Positions 16,523 to 25,089 of a stretch of DNA of 40,101 bases are shown one piece after another (the first letter of the stretch is position 1; each line of letters starts with the position of its first letter). The stretch covers positions 7,468 to 47,568 of the forward strand of contig DBWQ01000003.1 in assembly GCA_002308995.1 (NCBI GenBank), in the 5' to 3' direction. This DNA is from Clostridiales bacterium UBA1234 (GTDB lineage: Bacteria > Bacillota > Clostridia > TANB77 > UBA1234). Below the pieces are notes generated by a model. The model ran no database searches. It was not told the DNA's origin and saw nothing but the letters and a program-made list of their open reading frames with translations. The translations under genes were made by a program, and so were the position numbers.

Positions 16523-18931
16523 TTGGCAAAAAGAAGAAAGAAAAATGAAGTCAATGTAGATTTTACATCTATTATTATGATTATTATTGGCATCGTTTCA
16601 GGTGTTGTGATATATAGTAAAAACTTAGGCAAGGTGGGTAGTTTTATTAAATTTGGAATTTTAGGTGGACTTTTTGGAAAAATGACATTTGCCATTCCAT
16701 TTATTTTAATTACTCTTGGCTTTTATGCCATTTTTAGAGATTATTCTAGACTGAAACTAAAAACTTTTCAAGTAGTGATTTTGGCAATCTCCATTGCGGG
16801 GTTATTTTCTATTTATTCAAAATATAAAATTATACCAGACGAATCAATTGGATTCTTTTCTAGTATTAAGCATTACTATTTATCAGGTGCTTCTGTTTCA
16901 CCTACCATGGTTGGCGGAGGAGTCATTGGTGGCTTAGTTTCGATTCCTATATCCAATTGGTTCAATGACTTAGTGGCAAAAGTAATTTTATGGGGGCTTA
17001 CTATTTTTTCATCGATGATTATTTCTGGAATCACGATTTCAACCTTAATTGTAGCAGCACAAGATTTATTCTCAGAAATGGCTACCGCAACCAAAGAAGA
17101 GTATGCAAATAATGTGGTTGATTTTCGTAAAAACATGAAGAAGTCCAAAAATAAGAATAGTGAAAAGTTCAAGAATATTGTGGAACAAACAGAAATTGTT
17201 GAAGCAGCAGAACAACTTAATTTTGATTTAGCAGATGATGAGGAAGAAGAGGAAGAGGAAGACGAAGACGATACCGAAGAGGAAGAAGAGGAAGAAACTA
17301 CTCCTCCTAAAAAGAACAATATTCGCTCTCTTTTCTCGAAAAAAAATCAAGTGGTAGAAGAAGAGGATGAAGAAGAAGAGGATGAAGAGGAAGACGAAGA
17401 GGATGATGACGATGAAGAGCTAGAAGAATTAGATCATAACATGGTGGAAGAATACGAAGAATATGAATTCCCACCAATTGAACTATTAAATGAGTCAAAA
17501 TCTGCTGGAAAAGATTATAGCATGAGAGAGCTTCGTGAAATTGCAATTAAGCTTCAAAAAACACTCGCAAGCTTTGGTGTAGATGCGAAAGTGACCAACG
17601 TAACACGTGGACCAACGGTTACTAGATACGAACTTCAGCCAAATGTTGGTGTGAAAGTTAGCAAAATTTTAAGATTATCTGATGATATTGCATTAAATTT
17701 AGCTGCTAAATCTATTAGAATAGAAGCTCCTATTCCAGGCAAATCTGCAGTAGGAATTGAAGTGCCAAACAGAGTGACGGATACCGTTTCACTTCGTGAA
17801 ATATTAGAATCCGATGCCTTTATCGAAGCTCCTTCTAAAGTATCGTTTGGACTTGGTAAGAGCATTGATGGTGAGCCTGTGGTGGCCAATATTGCCAAAA
17901 TGCCACATATGCTAATTGCTGGTAGTACAGGTTCTGGTAAGAGTGTATGCATTAACTCCATTATCATGAGTATTTTATATAAAGCAAATCCTAGTGAAGT
18001 TAAACTCATTTTAGTAGATCCAAAGGTGGTAGAACTTGGAGTTTATAATGGGATTCCGCATTTATTAATTCCAGTTGTTACGGATCCTAAAAAAGCTGCG
18101 GGAGCACTTAATTGGGCGGTACAAGAAATGGTGAACCGTTATAATTTATTTGCTTCTAAAGGTGTTAGAGATATCAAAGGGTATAATGAATTATTAAAAA
18201 ATGAAGGTGAAGAGGGTGTTCTACCACAAGTCGTGATTATTATCGATGAACTTGCCGATTTAATGATGGTAGCACCAAATGAAGTAGAAGATGCGATTTG
18301 TCGTTTAGCACAAATGGCAAGAGCGGCAGGTATGCATTTAATCATTGCCACACAAAGACCATCTGTTGATGTTATTACAGGTATCATCAAAGCAAATATT
18401 CCATCTAGAATAGCGTTTACTGTTTCCTCGCAAGTAGATTCGAGAACCATTTTAGATATGGGTGGTGCCGAGAAGCTTCTTGGTAGAGGTGATATGCTAT
18501 ATAACCCGATTGGAGAATCAAAACCGATTCGTGTACAAGGTTCATTTGTATCCGATAGTGAAATTGAAAGTGTGGTTGAATTTATTAAAAATAATAATGA
18601 AGTTCGTTATAACGAGAATGTGATGGAGACATTAGAAAAATCAGTGGCACCACAAACCGTTGGGGGAGCCGATGAAGATGATACAGATGAGTTTTTAATG
18701 GATGCGATTGAACTTGCCGTTAACATGGGACAAGTATCTGCATCGATGATTCAAAGAAAATTTAAAGTAGGTTATGCAAGAGCAGGACGTATTGTGGATC
18801 AAATGGAAGAAAGAGGTATTATCTCTGGCCATGAAGGCTCAAAACCTAGACAAGTTTTAATCTCTAAGGAAGAGTGGGAAGAGATGAAGGAGCAGGGGGA
18901 TGAGGAGTTTGACTCTGCTTCTAATGAGTGA
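16523..18931 (+). CDS. ftsK: FtsK/SpoIIIE-family DNA translocase
   Basis: Pumps double-stranded DNA at the division septum or sporulation septum. The start is a TTG at 16523 with SD GAGGTGG 7 nt before it, giving MAKRRKKNEV. About four membrane segments lie at residues ~12-180. A long acidic linker follows (residues ~237-306, dense Asp/Glu blocks split by a short basic stretch), then the alpha/beta motor with Walker A GSTGSGKS (467-474), Walker B VVIIIDE (Asp575), and the C-terminal gamma winged helix (QVSASMIQRKFKVGYARAGRIVDQME). The 802-residue length is normal for SpoIIIE/SftA-type proteins. Whether it is the divisional or sporulation paralogue cannot be told from sequence alone. Confidence 0.95.
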   Translation: MAKRRKKNEVNVDFTSIIMIIIGIVSGVVIYSKNLGKVGSFIKFGILGGLFGKMTFAIPFILITLGFYAIFRDYSRLKLKTFQVVILAISIAGLFSIYSKYKIIPDESIGFFSSIKHYYLSGASVSPTMVGGGVIGGLVSIPISNWFNDLVAKVILWGLTIFSSMIISGITISTLIVAAQDLFSEMATATKEEYANNVVDFRKNMKKSKNKNSEKFKNIVEQTEIVEAAEQLNFDLADDEEEEEEEDEDDTEEEEEEETTPPKKNNIRSLFSKKNQVVEEEDEEEEDEEEDEEDDDDEELEELDHNMVEEYEEYEFPPIELLNESKSAGKDYSMRELREIAIKLQKTLASFGVDAKVTNVTRGPTVTRYELQPNVGVKVSKILRLSDDIALNLAAKSIRIEAPIPGKSAVGIEVPNRVTDTVSLREILESDAFIEAPSKVSFGLGKSIDGEPVVANIAKMPHMLIAGSTGSGKSVCINSIIMSILYKANPSEVKLILVDPKVVELGVYNGIPHLLIPVVTDPKKAAGALNWAVQEMVNRYNLFASKGVRDIKGYNELLKNEGEEGVLPQVVIIIDELADLMMVAPNEVEDAICRLAQMARAAGMHLIIATQRPSVDVITGIIKANIPSRIAFTVSSQVDSRTILDMGGAEKLLGRGDMLYNPIGESKPIRVQGSFVSDSEIESVVEFIKNNNEVRYNENVMETLEKSVAPQTVGGADEDDTDEFLMDAIELAVNMGQVSASMIQRKFKVGYARAGRIVDQMEERGIISGHEGSKPRQVLISKEEWEEMKEQGDEEFDSASNE

Positions 18932-19004
18932 TTTCGAAAATAATTGATAATTCTATTAGATTACTTATGTCTTAAGAATTACAAATGAAGAAAGGAAGTA
19001 TCCT

Positions 19005-20657
19005 ATGAAAATTTCTTTTTTGGGTGCGGCAAGAACTGTTACTGGTTCGAATGTTTTGATAGAAACAAAGGAGAAAAAGTTTTTATTAGACTGTGGGTTA
19101 TATCAAGGTCAGCAAAAAGAAATAGAACTGAATATTGACAAGTTTTTATATGATCCTGAATCCATTGATTTTATGATTCTATCTCACGCACATATTGATC
19201 ACTCTGGTAGAATTCCCAAATTATTTGTGGAAGGCTATCGAGGTCCTATTTATGCAACTAAAGCAACTTGCGATTTGTGTGGTATTATGCTTCCGGATAG
19301 TGGTTACATTCAAGAATCTGAAATTGAATGGCTGAATCGAAAACGTAAAAGAGAGGGAAAACATCCTGTTCCACCTCTTTACACCTATGATGATGCGGTA
19401 GATTCGCTTGCGTTACTAGAAAAAGTAGAGTATAACGAAATCATTCAAGTAGATAAAAACATTCGCTTTCGTTTAAGAGATGCAGGTCATATGCTAGGAA
19501 GTGCCATTGTTGAAATATGGGTGACAGAAGATGGTAAGGAAGAAAAAATTGTATTTACTGGTGACCTTGGTAATAGTGATATTCCACTTCTTCGTGAACC
19601 AACCATGATTGAGGATGCAGATATTTTAATTATGGAGTCAACGTATGGTAATCGTTTGCATGAAAAACGTGATGATAAGGCAGATGAGTTCTTAAAGATT
19701 GTCTCCGAAACGTTAGAGCGTGGAGGAAATGTGGTGATTCCTTCTTTTGCTGTGGGAAGAACCCAAGAAATTTTGTATGAACTTCAAAAGAGTAAGCAAA
19801 GTGAAGATGAAGAACATAGACGTGAATACGATGAAGTGATGCAGGCACCTGTGTATGTAGATAGTCCGCTTGCTACTTCTGCCACAGAAGTATTCTTGCA
19901 AAACTTAGATTGTTTAGATGAAGAAGTACAACAAGATATTCGTGAGGGAAATAAGCCACTAGATTTCCCAGATTTAAAATTTACAAGATCTGTTGAAGAA
20001 TCTAAAATGCTTAACGAAAATACCGATCGTTCCATTATTATTTCTGCCAGTGGTATGTGCGAGGTAGGTAGAATTAAACACCATTTAAAACATAACTTGT
20101 GGCGTCCGGAAAGCACTATTTTATTTGTAGGGTATCAGGCAGTGGGAACACTTGGAAGAAAAATTGTTGATGGTGCCAACGTGGTTAAAATATTTGGAGA
20201 AGAAATCTCTGTGAATGCACAAATCAAATATATTGAGGCTTTTTCAGGTCATGCAGATCAAAATGGATTATTACACTTGGTAGATTCTTTTCATAAAAAG
20301 CCAAGACAAATTTACTTGGTGCATGGTGAAGAAGAGGCACAAAAAGAATTAAGACAAAAAATAGAAGAAGGGTTTGGCATTCCCGTCGAGATTCCACAGC
20401 GTGGGGATGTCTTTGAAATTTCTAGCGAGAGAACTGCTAAGATTGGGGAAATGAAGTCTCAAAATGAATACAAGTTTATTCGTTTAGAGTTGATTCAAAA
20501 GTTAGAAAACTTGAAAGATGAGTTAGAAGAAATGACGCTTTTGGTGCGTGATGATATTAAACAAGAAACCGAAGATGAAAAGATTCATGATACGTTAGAT
20601 CGTTTAAGTGAACTTGAAAAACAAATTGTAGAGATTGTCAAAAATTCTTTACAATAA
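19005..20657 (+). CDS. Metallo-beta-lactamase/beta-CASP RNA-processing type protein
   Basis: The 550-residue protein has the full architecture of CPSF73/YSH1-like beta-CASP hydrolases. The MBL motif HxHxDH (SHAHIDHSGRIPKL) has its ligands at residues 61-66. It is followed by GHMLGSAIVEI, FTGDLGN, MESTYGNRLHEKR (motif A of beta-CASP), VDSPLATSATEVF, IIISASGMCEVGRIKHHL, and EAFSGHADQNGL near the RMMBL region. A charged coiled coil forms the last ~80 residues. Relatives act as RNA endo/exonucleases; the exact substrate here is unknown. A bidirectional terminator follows. A divergent second member of the superfamily lies at 22430-24115. Confidence 0.92.
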   Translation: MKISFLGAARTVTGSNVLIETKEKKFLLDCGLYQGQQKEIELNIDKFLYDPESIDFMILSHAHIDHSGRIPKLFVEGYRGPIYATKATCDLCGIMLPDSGYIQESEIEWLNRKRKREGKHPVPPLYTYDDAVDSLALLEKVEYNEIIQVDKNIRFRLRDAGHMLGSAIVEIWVTEDGKEEKIVFTGDLGNSDIPLLREPTMIEDADILIMESTYGNRLHEKRDDKADEFLKIVSETLERGGNVVIPSFAVGRTQEILYELQKSKQSEDEEHRREYDEVMQAPVYVDSPLATSATEVFLQNLDCLDEEVQQDIREGNKPLDFPDLKFTRSVEESKMLNENTDRSIIISASGMCEVGRIKHHLKHNLWRPESTILFVGYQAVGTLGRKIVDGANVVKIFGEEISVNAQIKYIEAFSGHADQNGLLHLVDSFHKKPRQIYLVHGEEEAQKELRQKIEEGFGIPVEIPQRGDVFEISSERTAKIGEMKSQNEYKFIRLELIQKLENLKDELEEMTLLVRDDIKQETEDEKIHDTLDRLSELEKQIVEIVKNSLQ

Positions 20658-20671
20658 ATCTTATTAGAAGG

Positions 20672-20706
20672 AATACCGCCTTGTGATACTCACAAGGCGG
20701 TATTTT
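20672..20706 (+). terminator. Bidirectional terminator
   Basis: A 15-bp perfect stem (20672-20686 with 20690-20704, core ACCGCCTTGTGA), loop TAC, ends in TTTT on the plus strand. It lies between convergent genes, with TAAAATA on the far side. Confidence 0.85.
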
Positions 20707-20722
20707 AAACCATAAAAATATT

Positions 20723-21091
20723 TTACGAAATCTGCTTATCCGAGATAATAGAAGCAACCATGGCATAGATGAGTGCCCCAATCAGTGAAGAAAGAAGTGT
20801 AATGCGATAATCATCCAAAAAGAATTGTGTCAAGTATAAAATGATGGCGCAAGTAAAAAAAGCGATGATACCACGTCCTAGGCTAGAAGTGGATGTCATA
20901 AAAACGCTATTGAGCAAATAGTCAAAAATCGTTAAAACAATGGCCACAACAAAGAGAGAAAAAAGAGACGTGATTTCAAACGTTGGAGTAAAAAAAGCAG
21001 TTACCCATAAAATAGCAGTGGATGTTAAAAAACGAACGATTAGTTCTCCCGTGGTCATTTGGTCATGATAACTTTGAACGGATTGTTTCAT
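20723..21091 (-). CDS. Four-pass membrane protein of unknown function, 122 aa
   Basis: The ATG at 21091 is chosen because AAGGAGG lies 6 nt upstream; a TTG one codon earlier is possible. About four hydrophobic segments cover nearly the whole length (from LTSTAILWVTAFF to SSLIGALIYAMVASII). The size and layout resemble small putative holin-like or DUF2512-type membrane proteins of Firmicutes, but no specific signature is recognised and no phage genes are nearby, so a holin role is not claimed. It is transcribed toward the shared terminator at 20672-20706, opposite to its neighbours. Confidence 0.75.
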   Translation of the reverse strand: MKQSVQSYHDQMTTGELIVRFLTSTAILWVTAFFTPTFEITSLFSLFVVAIVLTIFDYLLNSVFMTSTSSLGRGIIAFFTCAIILYLTQFFLDDYRITLLSSLIGALIYAMVASIISDKQIS

Positions 21092-21210
21092 CAAAATCCT
21101 CCTTATCCATTTTGGTTTTACTGTTAGTATGAGATGTTTCTTACTTGTTTATGCATAAATGAAATTGTCTAAGCAAAAACTAAACAAAAGAAAATGGAAA
21201 GGAAAAAGAC

Positions 21211-21882
21211 ATGATTACCATTTTTTTAAGAACTATTGTGATATTTATCGTGTTACTGTCAGCGGTAAGACTCATGGGAAAACGAGAAATTGGGCAACTA
21301 CAACCTTTTGAATTGGTGGTAATTATTATTATCGCAGATGTTGCTAGTGTTCCTATGGAAAACATTAATATTCCACTCATTCAAGGAGTGATTCCTATTT
21401 TGGGATTACTTTTCAGTCAGCTTGTTTTTTCTTACCTCAACATTAAACTTCCTTTATTTCACCAAATCTTTGCAGGAAAGCCTACTATTTTAGTGGAAAA
21501 TGGAATCATTCAGGAAGACAATTTAAAAAAACAGCGCTACACGATAGAAGAACTGTTAGAACAATTACGTGTGGCAGGTTTTGCAAATCTACAAGATGTG
21601 GATTATGCTATTTTAGAAACGAGTGGTCAAGTAAGTGTCATTCCTAAGGTAGAAAAAACAAATGTTACCTTAAGTGACCTGCAACTTCCCAAAGAAAGAG
21701 AGGGGCTACCAAGAGTCATCATTGTAGATGGAAAAGTGAATGAACAAAATTTAAAAGTACTAGGAAAAGATCAAAAATGGCTTGAAAACTTATTAAAAAA
21801 GCATTCACTAGTGGTAGAAAATATTCTATTGCTTCTCATGACAGAAAATGAGAAAATTTTTTGGCAAGAAAAAAAGGAGTAA
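21211..21882 (+). CDS. DUF421 (YetF-type) membrane protein
   Basis: The 223-residue protein begins with three membrane helices (residues ~5-80), including the family signature RLMGKREIGQLQPFELVVIIII. A cytoplasmic YetF-like domain follows, with KPTILVENGII, the turn L..L...GF.NLQDVDYAILETSGQVSVIPK, and a C-terminal helical part. DUF421 proteins are common in endospore formers and some have been tied to spore germination membranes; a molecular function is not established here. It lies 1 nt before a DUF4363-like gene, the usual arrangement of this pair. Confidence 0.9.
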   Translation: MITIFLRTIVIFIVLLSAVRLMGKREIGQLQPFELVVIIIIADVASVPMENINIPLIQGVIPILGLLFSQLVFSYLNIKLPLFHQIFAGKPTILVENGIIQEDNLKKQRYTIEELLEQLRVAGFANLQDVDYAILETSGQVSVIPKVEKTNVTLSDLQLPKEREGLPRVIIVDGKVNEQNLKVLGKDQKWLENLLKKHSLVVENILLLLMTENEKIFWQEKKE

Positions 21883-21883
21883 C

Positions 21884-22258
21884 ATGAAGGATTTTGGAAT
21901 TATTGTTGTTATCGTTGGTCTTATTGTTTCTGGAAGCATTTATACCCACCATGTATATCAAGAAATCTATGAAGATATTTCTCAAATACTGGAGGGGTTA
22001 GTTAAAACCATTCATACTAATCCCAATAAGGAAGAAACCATTCAATGTATCAAACAAGAATGGATAAAAATGGAAAAAATACTCATTATTTTTCAGGACC
22101 ATGCTTCTATGGACGAAATTGAAAATAATCTCTATGAATGTTTTCATTATTACCGCATACAAGATGAAGAAAGGCTTATTTTATATCAAGAAAAGACCCT
22201 CATGGGGTTAGAGGATATCATTAAGCGCGAAGAACTATTACTAGTGGATATTTTGTAG
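21884..22258 (+). CDS. DUF4363-like membrane-anchored protein, 124 aa
   Basis: The ATG at 21884 is chosen because AAAGGAG lies directly upstream within the end of the DUF421 gene. An N-terminal membrane segment (FGIIVVIVGLIVSGSIY) is followed by a helical domain with the W-x-K-M-E...I.F.DH...DEIE pattern seen in DUF4363 partners of DUF421. This is probably a small anchored protein working with the DUF421 product. A 171-nt gap follows that holds only the next promoter. Confidence 0.8.
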   Translation: MKDFGIIVVIVGLIVSGSIYTHHVYQEIYEDISQILEGLVKTIHTNPNKEETIQCIKQEWIKMEKILIIFQDHASMDEIENNLYECFHYYRIQDEERLILYQEKTLMGLEDIIKREELLLVDIL

Positions 22259-22338
22259 AGGCAACTTACGATTGTCAAAAGGCTTATATACTGGGGATAG
22301 GGGAAAAAGAATTGTTTTTGGAATCCTCGAATTTTTAG

Positions 22339-22367
22339 TTGCTTTTTGTCGCATTCTGTAATACAAT
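22339..22367 (+). promoter_or_regulatory. Promoter of the second MBL-fold gene
   Basis: TTGCTT (22339-22344), 17 nt, TACAAT (22362-22367), 62 nt before the ATG at 22430. Confidence 0.5.
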
Positions 22368-22429
22368 GATGCCATAAAATAATCCACTATACTATGTCAA
22401 CTTAAGATTTTAAAGGAGGGTTTGACAAA

Positions 22430-24115
22430 ATGAAGTCGACAGACGCTAGAGACAAGAGCGACAATACAGCACTTGACCTAATGTTCCTAGGCGGTGTCGG
22501 AAACGATGTGACAGGCTCGTCCACATTAGTTGCTTTTACTGTAGGTAATCAGAAAAAGTATGGCTTAATAGATGTAGGAGGTTTTCAGGGAGAGGACAAC
22601 CGCAATTTCTTTTATCCTGTGAAGGCAGAAAACATTGCATTTGTGATTATTACGCATGCTCATTATGATCATATCGGCCTTCTTCCCAAACTCTATCATG
22701 ATGGATTTCGGGGAAAGATTTACATTACTGAGCAGGCGATGGCACAAGGCAATTATCTCTTAGAAGATGCTGCCCATATTCAAGAATATGAGTTGGACGG
22801 GTACGCCATTCGCAGAAAGGATGCTGAACAAGGAAAGCAGAATTTAGAAAAGCAAAAAGCCAAACTCTCGGCTCTTCGTGATGTGCGCAATATAGATAAC
22901 TCAATCTCTCAATATGAAGAGATACTTGAAAATGCGCTGTATACCATCGATGATGTGAGGGGCTTAAGAACACTCTTTGTGGTTACCAGACCAAATACCC
23001 TTGTTTCTGTCATTGACAATCTCCTATCATTTCGCTTTTTTGTGAATCCTCATCAAAATGGGGCGGTAGAAGTGGAACTGTTTTATGGAGATATGAGGCA
23101 GAAATTGGGTGTGTTTTTCTCAGGTGACATGGGATCTTCCCAATCTTTACTCTATCGTGCTCGAGACTCATTTCGCATCGATGAGAGCATTGATTATGCG
23201 GTGATGGAGTCACTTCATGGCATTGAGGAGCGTGAAGAAACACTCGAGGAATCTGAAAAGCGCCTAGAAAGAATCATTGTCGATGGAGTGAAAAACGGCA
23301 AGAATATTATTTTAGCCGGATTTTCGCTCGACAGAAACGCAATGCTTGTTCATCTCATCAACCGGATGTTTGATAAAGGGCTCAAGTTTGATGCCTATTT
23401 CGATTCTCCTTTGGGGTTTTTAGAGCTTAGCTTATACCAAAGCTATTATGCTAGAGAACACGACGATAAAAACTATCCTGAAGATGACAAATGGTTTAAG
23501 GATTTAGGAAAAAAACCGTTTGATTTGAGCCGCTTTGCCAAAACCGTAAAAACGATTAATCATCACATTGAGCTCTTGAATACTTCTGGTCCTAAGGTGG
23601 TGATTACTGCTTCCGCCAATGGCACTGGAGGCAGAGTGGTAGACTTTTTTGATAAGTTCGTTCAAGACGATCACACCATTTTTGTATTCTGTGGTTGGAT
23701 TTTTCCTAAAAGTCCTAGCTTTCTTCTGCATCGCGCCGAGAAAGGGAAGATGGTAGAACTTGGTGGAAAAAGATATATCAAAAGATGTGAAACCATTCGG
23801 CTTCATGGTTTTTCTTCTCATGGCTATTATGACGAATTTTTGTCTATCTTGCAGACATTTCCGAGTAAAAAAGGCGTCATTTTAAACCATGCTGAAAGAG
23901 AGGCAAAAGAAGCACTTGTGGATATGATTGAGTCACCCAAATACCAGACGAAAGTTCCGTCTGTCGGTGATGCGTATCATTTATCCAAAATAGATGGAAT
24001 CGAGCTTTTAACAGAAGGTGATAAAATGAATCTATTTGGGGATGCCCTGCTAGATTACAATTATCGCAATTTCTTGTTAGAGGTAGAAAGAGGCAAAGAA
24101 ACCCAAGAATCATAA
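22430..24115 (+). CDS. Divergent MBL-fold/beta-CASP-like hydrolase, 561 aa
   Basis: It starts with an MBL fold: FLGGVGNDVTGSS, IDVGGFQGED, then THAHYDHIGLLPKL with metal ligands His76, His78, Asp80 and His81. FFSGDMGSS holds the later Asp ligand. MESLHGIEER replaces the usual MESTYGxR, and VVITASANGTGGRVVDFF replaces the SGMxxxGR segment of beta-CASP enzymes. The closing region has LHGFSSHGYYDEFL and VILNHAE, like the usual SGHAD and VHGE. Residues ~115-190 form an extra charged helical insertion. It is a monocistronic unit with promoter and terminator, and its codons (CTC, CGC, GCC) are less AT-rich than those of the related gene at 19005. Nuclease function is inferred from family only. Confidence 0.8.
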   Translation: MKSTDARDKSDNTALDLMFLGGVGNDVTGSSTLVAFTVGNQKKYGLIDVGGFQGEDNRNFFYPVKAENIAFVIITHAHYDHIGLLPKLYHDGFRGKIYITEQAMAQGNYLLEDAAHIQEYELDGYAIRRKDAEQGKQNLEKQKAKLSALRDVRNIDNSISQYEEILENALYTIDDVRGLRTLFVVTRPNTLVSVIDNLLSFRFFVNPHQNGAVEVELFYGDMRQKLGVFFSGDMGSSQSLLYRARDSFRIDESIDYAVMESLHGIEEREETLEESEKRLERIIVDGVKNGKNIILAGFSLDRNAMLVHLINRMFDKGLKFDAYFDSPLGFLELSLYQSYYAREHDDKNYPEDDKWFKDLGKKPFDLSRFAKTVKTINHHIELLNTSGPKVVITASANGTGGRVVDFFDKFVQDDHTIFVFCGWIFPKSPSFLLHRAEKGKMVELGGKRYIKRCETIRLHGFSSHGYYDEFLSILQTFPSKKGVILNHAEREAKEALVDMIESPKYQTKVPSVGDAYHLSKIDGIELLTEGDKMNLFGDALLDYNYRNFLLEVERGKETQES

Positions 24116-24151
24116 AAAAATAGGCTATCCTTAGAGGATAGCCTATTTTTC
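24114..24151 (+). terminator. Terminator of the second MBL-fold gene
   Basis: An 11-bp stem TAGGCTATCCT / AGGATAGCCTA with a 3-nt loop, flanked by an A-run before and TTTTT after. Confidence 0.9.
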
Positions 24152-24180
24152 TTGCTAAAATAAGCTTTTTATGGTATACT
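24152..24180 (+). promoter_or_regulatory. Promoter of the metallophosphoesterase-mtaB operon
   Basis: TTGCTA (24152-24157), 17 nt, TATACT (24175-24180), directly after the preceding terminator and 40 nt before the ATG. Confidence 0.65.
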
Positions 24181-24219
24181 AAGCAATTATGGAACAAAAA
24201 AGAGCAGAAAGGAGAAGTT

Positions 24220-25086
24220 ATGACAGGAGTAATCATAGTTGGTTTGGTTTTGTGCATTTTATTCTTCATTGAATTATATCGAGCACATAATGATATTCAA
24301 ATTTCAAAATATACGATTCAAGATACGAAAATTGGCAAGGCATTTCAAGGGTATCAAATTTTACAATTGTCTGATTTGCATGGCAAATTTTTTGGAAAAC
24401 AAAATCTTAAACTTGTTCAAATGATCAGAAAAATTCACCCAGACATTATTGTGATGACAGGAGATATGATTAATGGCAGAGTAAAAAGTGATTCTGGTAG
24501 TGTTTTTTCGCTATTGAAAGGACTTTCGGGAGAGTTTCCTGTTTATTTCGTCAAAGGAAATCATGAAATTTATTTGCCAGAAAAACAGCAAGAAACATTA
24601 GAAGCGCTTTTACAAGAAAAACAAGTTCATGTACTAAATAATGAAAAGAGTGTCCTTGAAAAGGAAGAAGAACATATTAATTTATATGGCATGTGGTGCG
24701 ATTTAAAATACTATGTACGCCAAGATGATGGGAAAAAGCATCAGTTTACGTTAGAACATCTAGAAAAAAGTATGAAAAAAAGTGCGATTAGTTCTGAGGA
24801 ATTTAATATTTTATTAGCACATAATCCTAATTTTATTCACGCATATGCCAAATGGGGCGCCGATGTAACTCTTTCGGGTCATATTCACGGTGGGATGATT
24901 CGATTGCCGCTCATCGGTGGCATTTTTTCGCCGGATACCATTCTTTTTCCTAAGTATAGTGCAGGACACTACGAGGTCGATGGAAAACATTTAATTGTCA
25001 GTCGTGGCTTAAGTAGAGGTGCACGAGGATTTCGATTATTCAATCGACCAGAAATGATAATGATTGAATTAAGTCATAAGGAGTAA
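24220..25086 (+). CDS. Membrane-anchored metallophosphoesterase (YkuE-like)
   Basis: The 288-residue protein has an N-terminal membrane anchor (MTGVIIVGLVLCILFF) and the five metallophosphoesterase blocks: SDLHG, TGDMIN (GDxx), KGNHE, a histidine in LLAHNPNF, and SGHIHGG. The closing part (SAGHYEVDGKHLIVSRGLSRG ... RLFNRPEMIMIEL) is typical of the YkuE/LpxH-like subgroup of surface phosphodiesterases. The substrate is unknown. mtaB starts 4 nt after its stop codon and uses an SD (AAGGAG) overlapping its end, so the two are co-transcribed. Confidence 0.9.
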   Translation: MTGVIIVGLVLCILFFIELYRAHNDIQISKYTIQDTKIGKAFQGYQILQLSDLHGKFFGKQNLKLVQMIRKIHPDIIVMTGDMINGRVKSDSGSVFSLLKGLSGEFPVYFVKGNHEIYLPEKQQETLEALLQEKQVHVLNNEKSVLEKEEEHINLYGMWCDLKYYVRQDDGKKHQFTLEHLEKSMKKSAISSEEFNILLAHNPNFIHAYAKWGADVTLSGHIHGGMIRLPLIGGIFSPDTILFPKYSAGHYEVDGKHLIVSRGLSRGARGFRLFNRPEMIMIELSHKE

Positions 25087-25089
25087 AAG

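Noticed and set aside
17219..17460. Apparent GAA/GAG repeat tract resembling a DNA repeat array
   Set aside because: It is the coding sequence of the acidic linker of the DNA translocase; units are irregular and there are no spacers, so it is not CRISPR or a tandem repeat array.
20723..21091. Holin or prophage remnant
   Set aside because: The small four-pass protein looks holin-like only by size; no lysin, portal, integrase or other phage gene is nearby.
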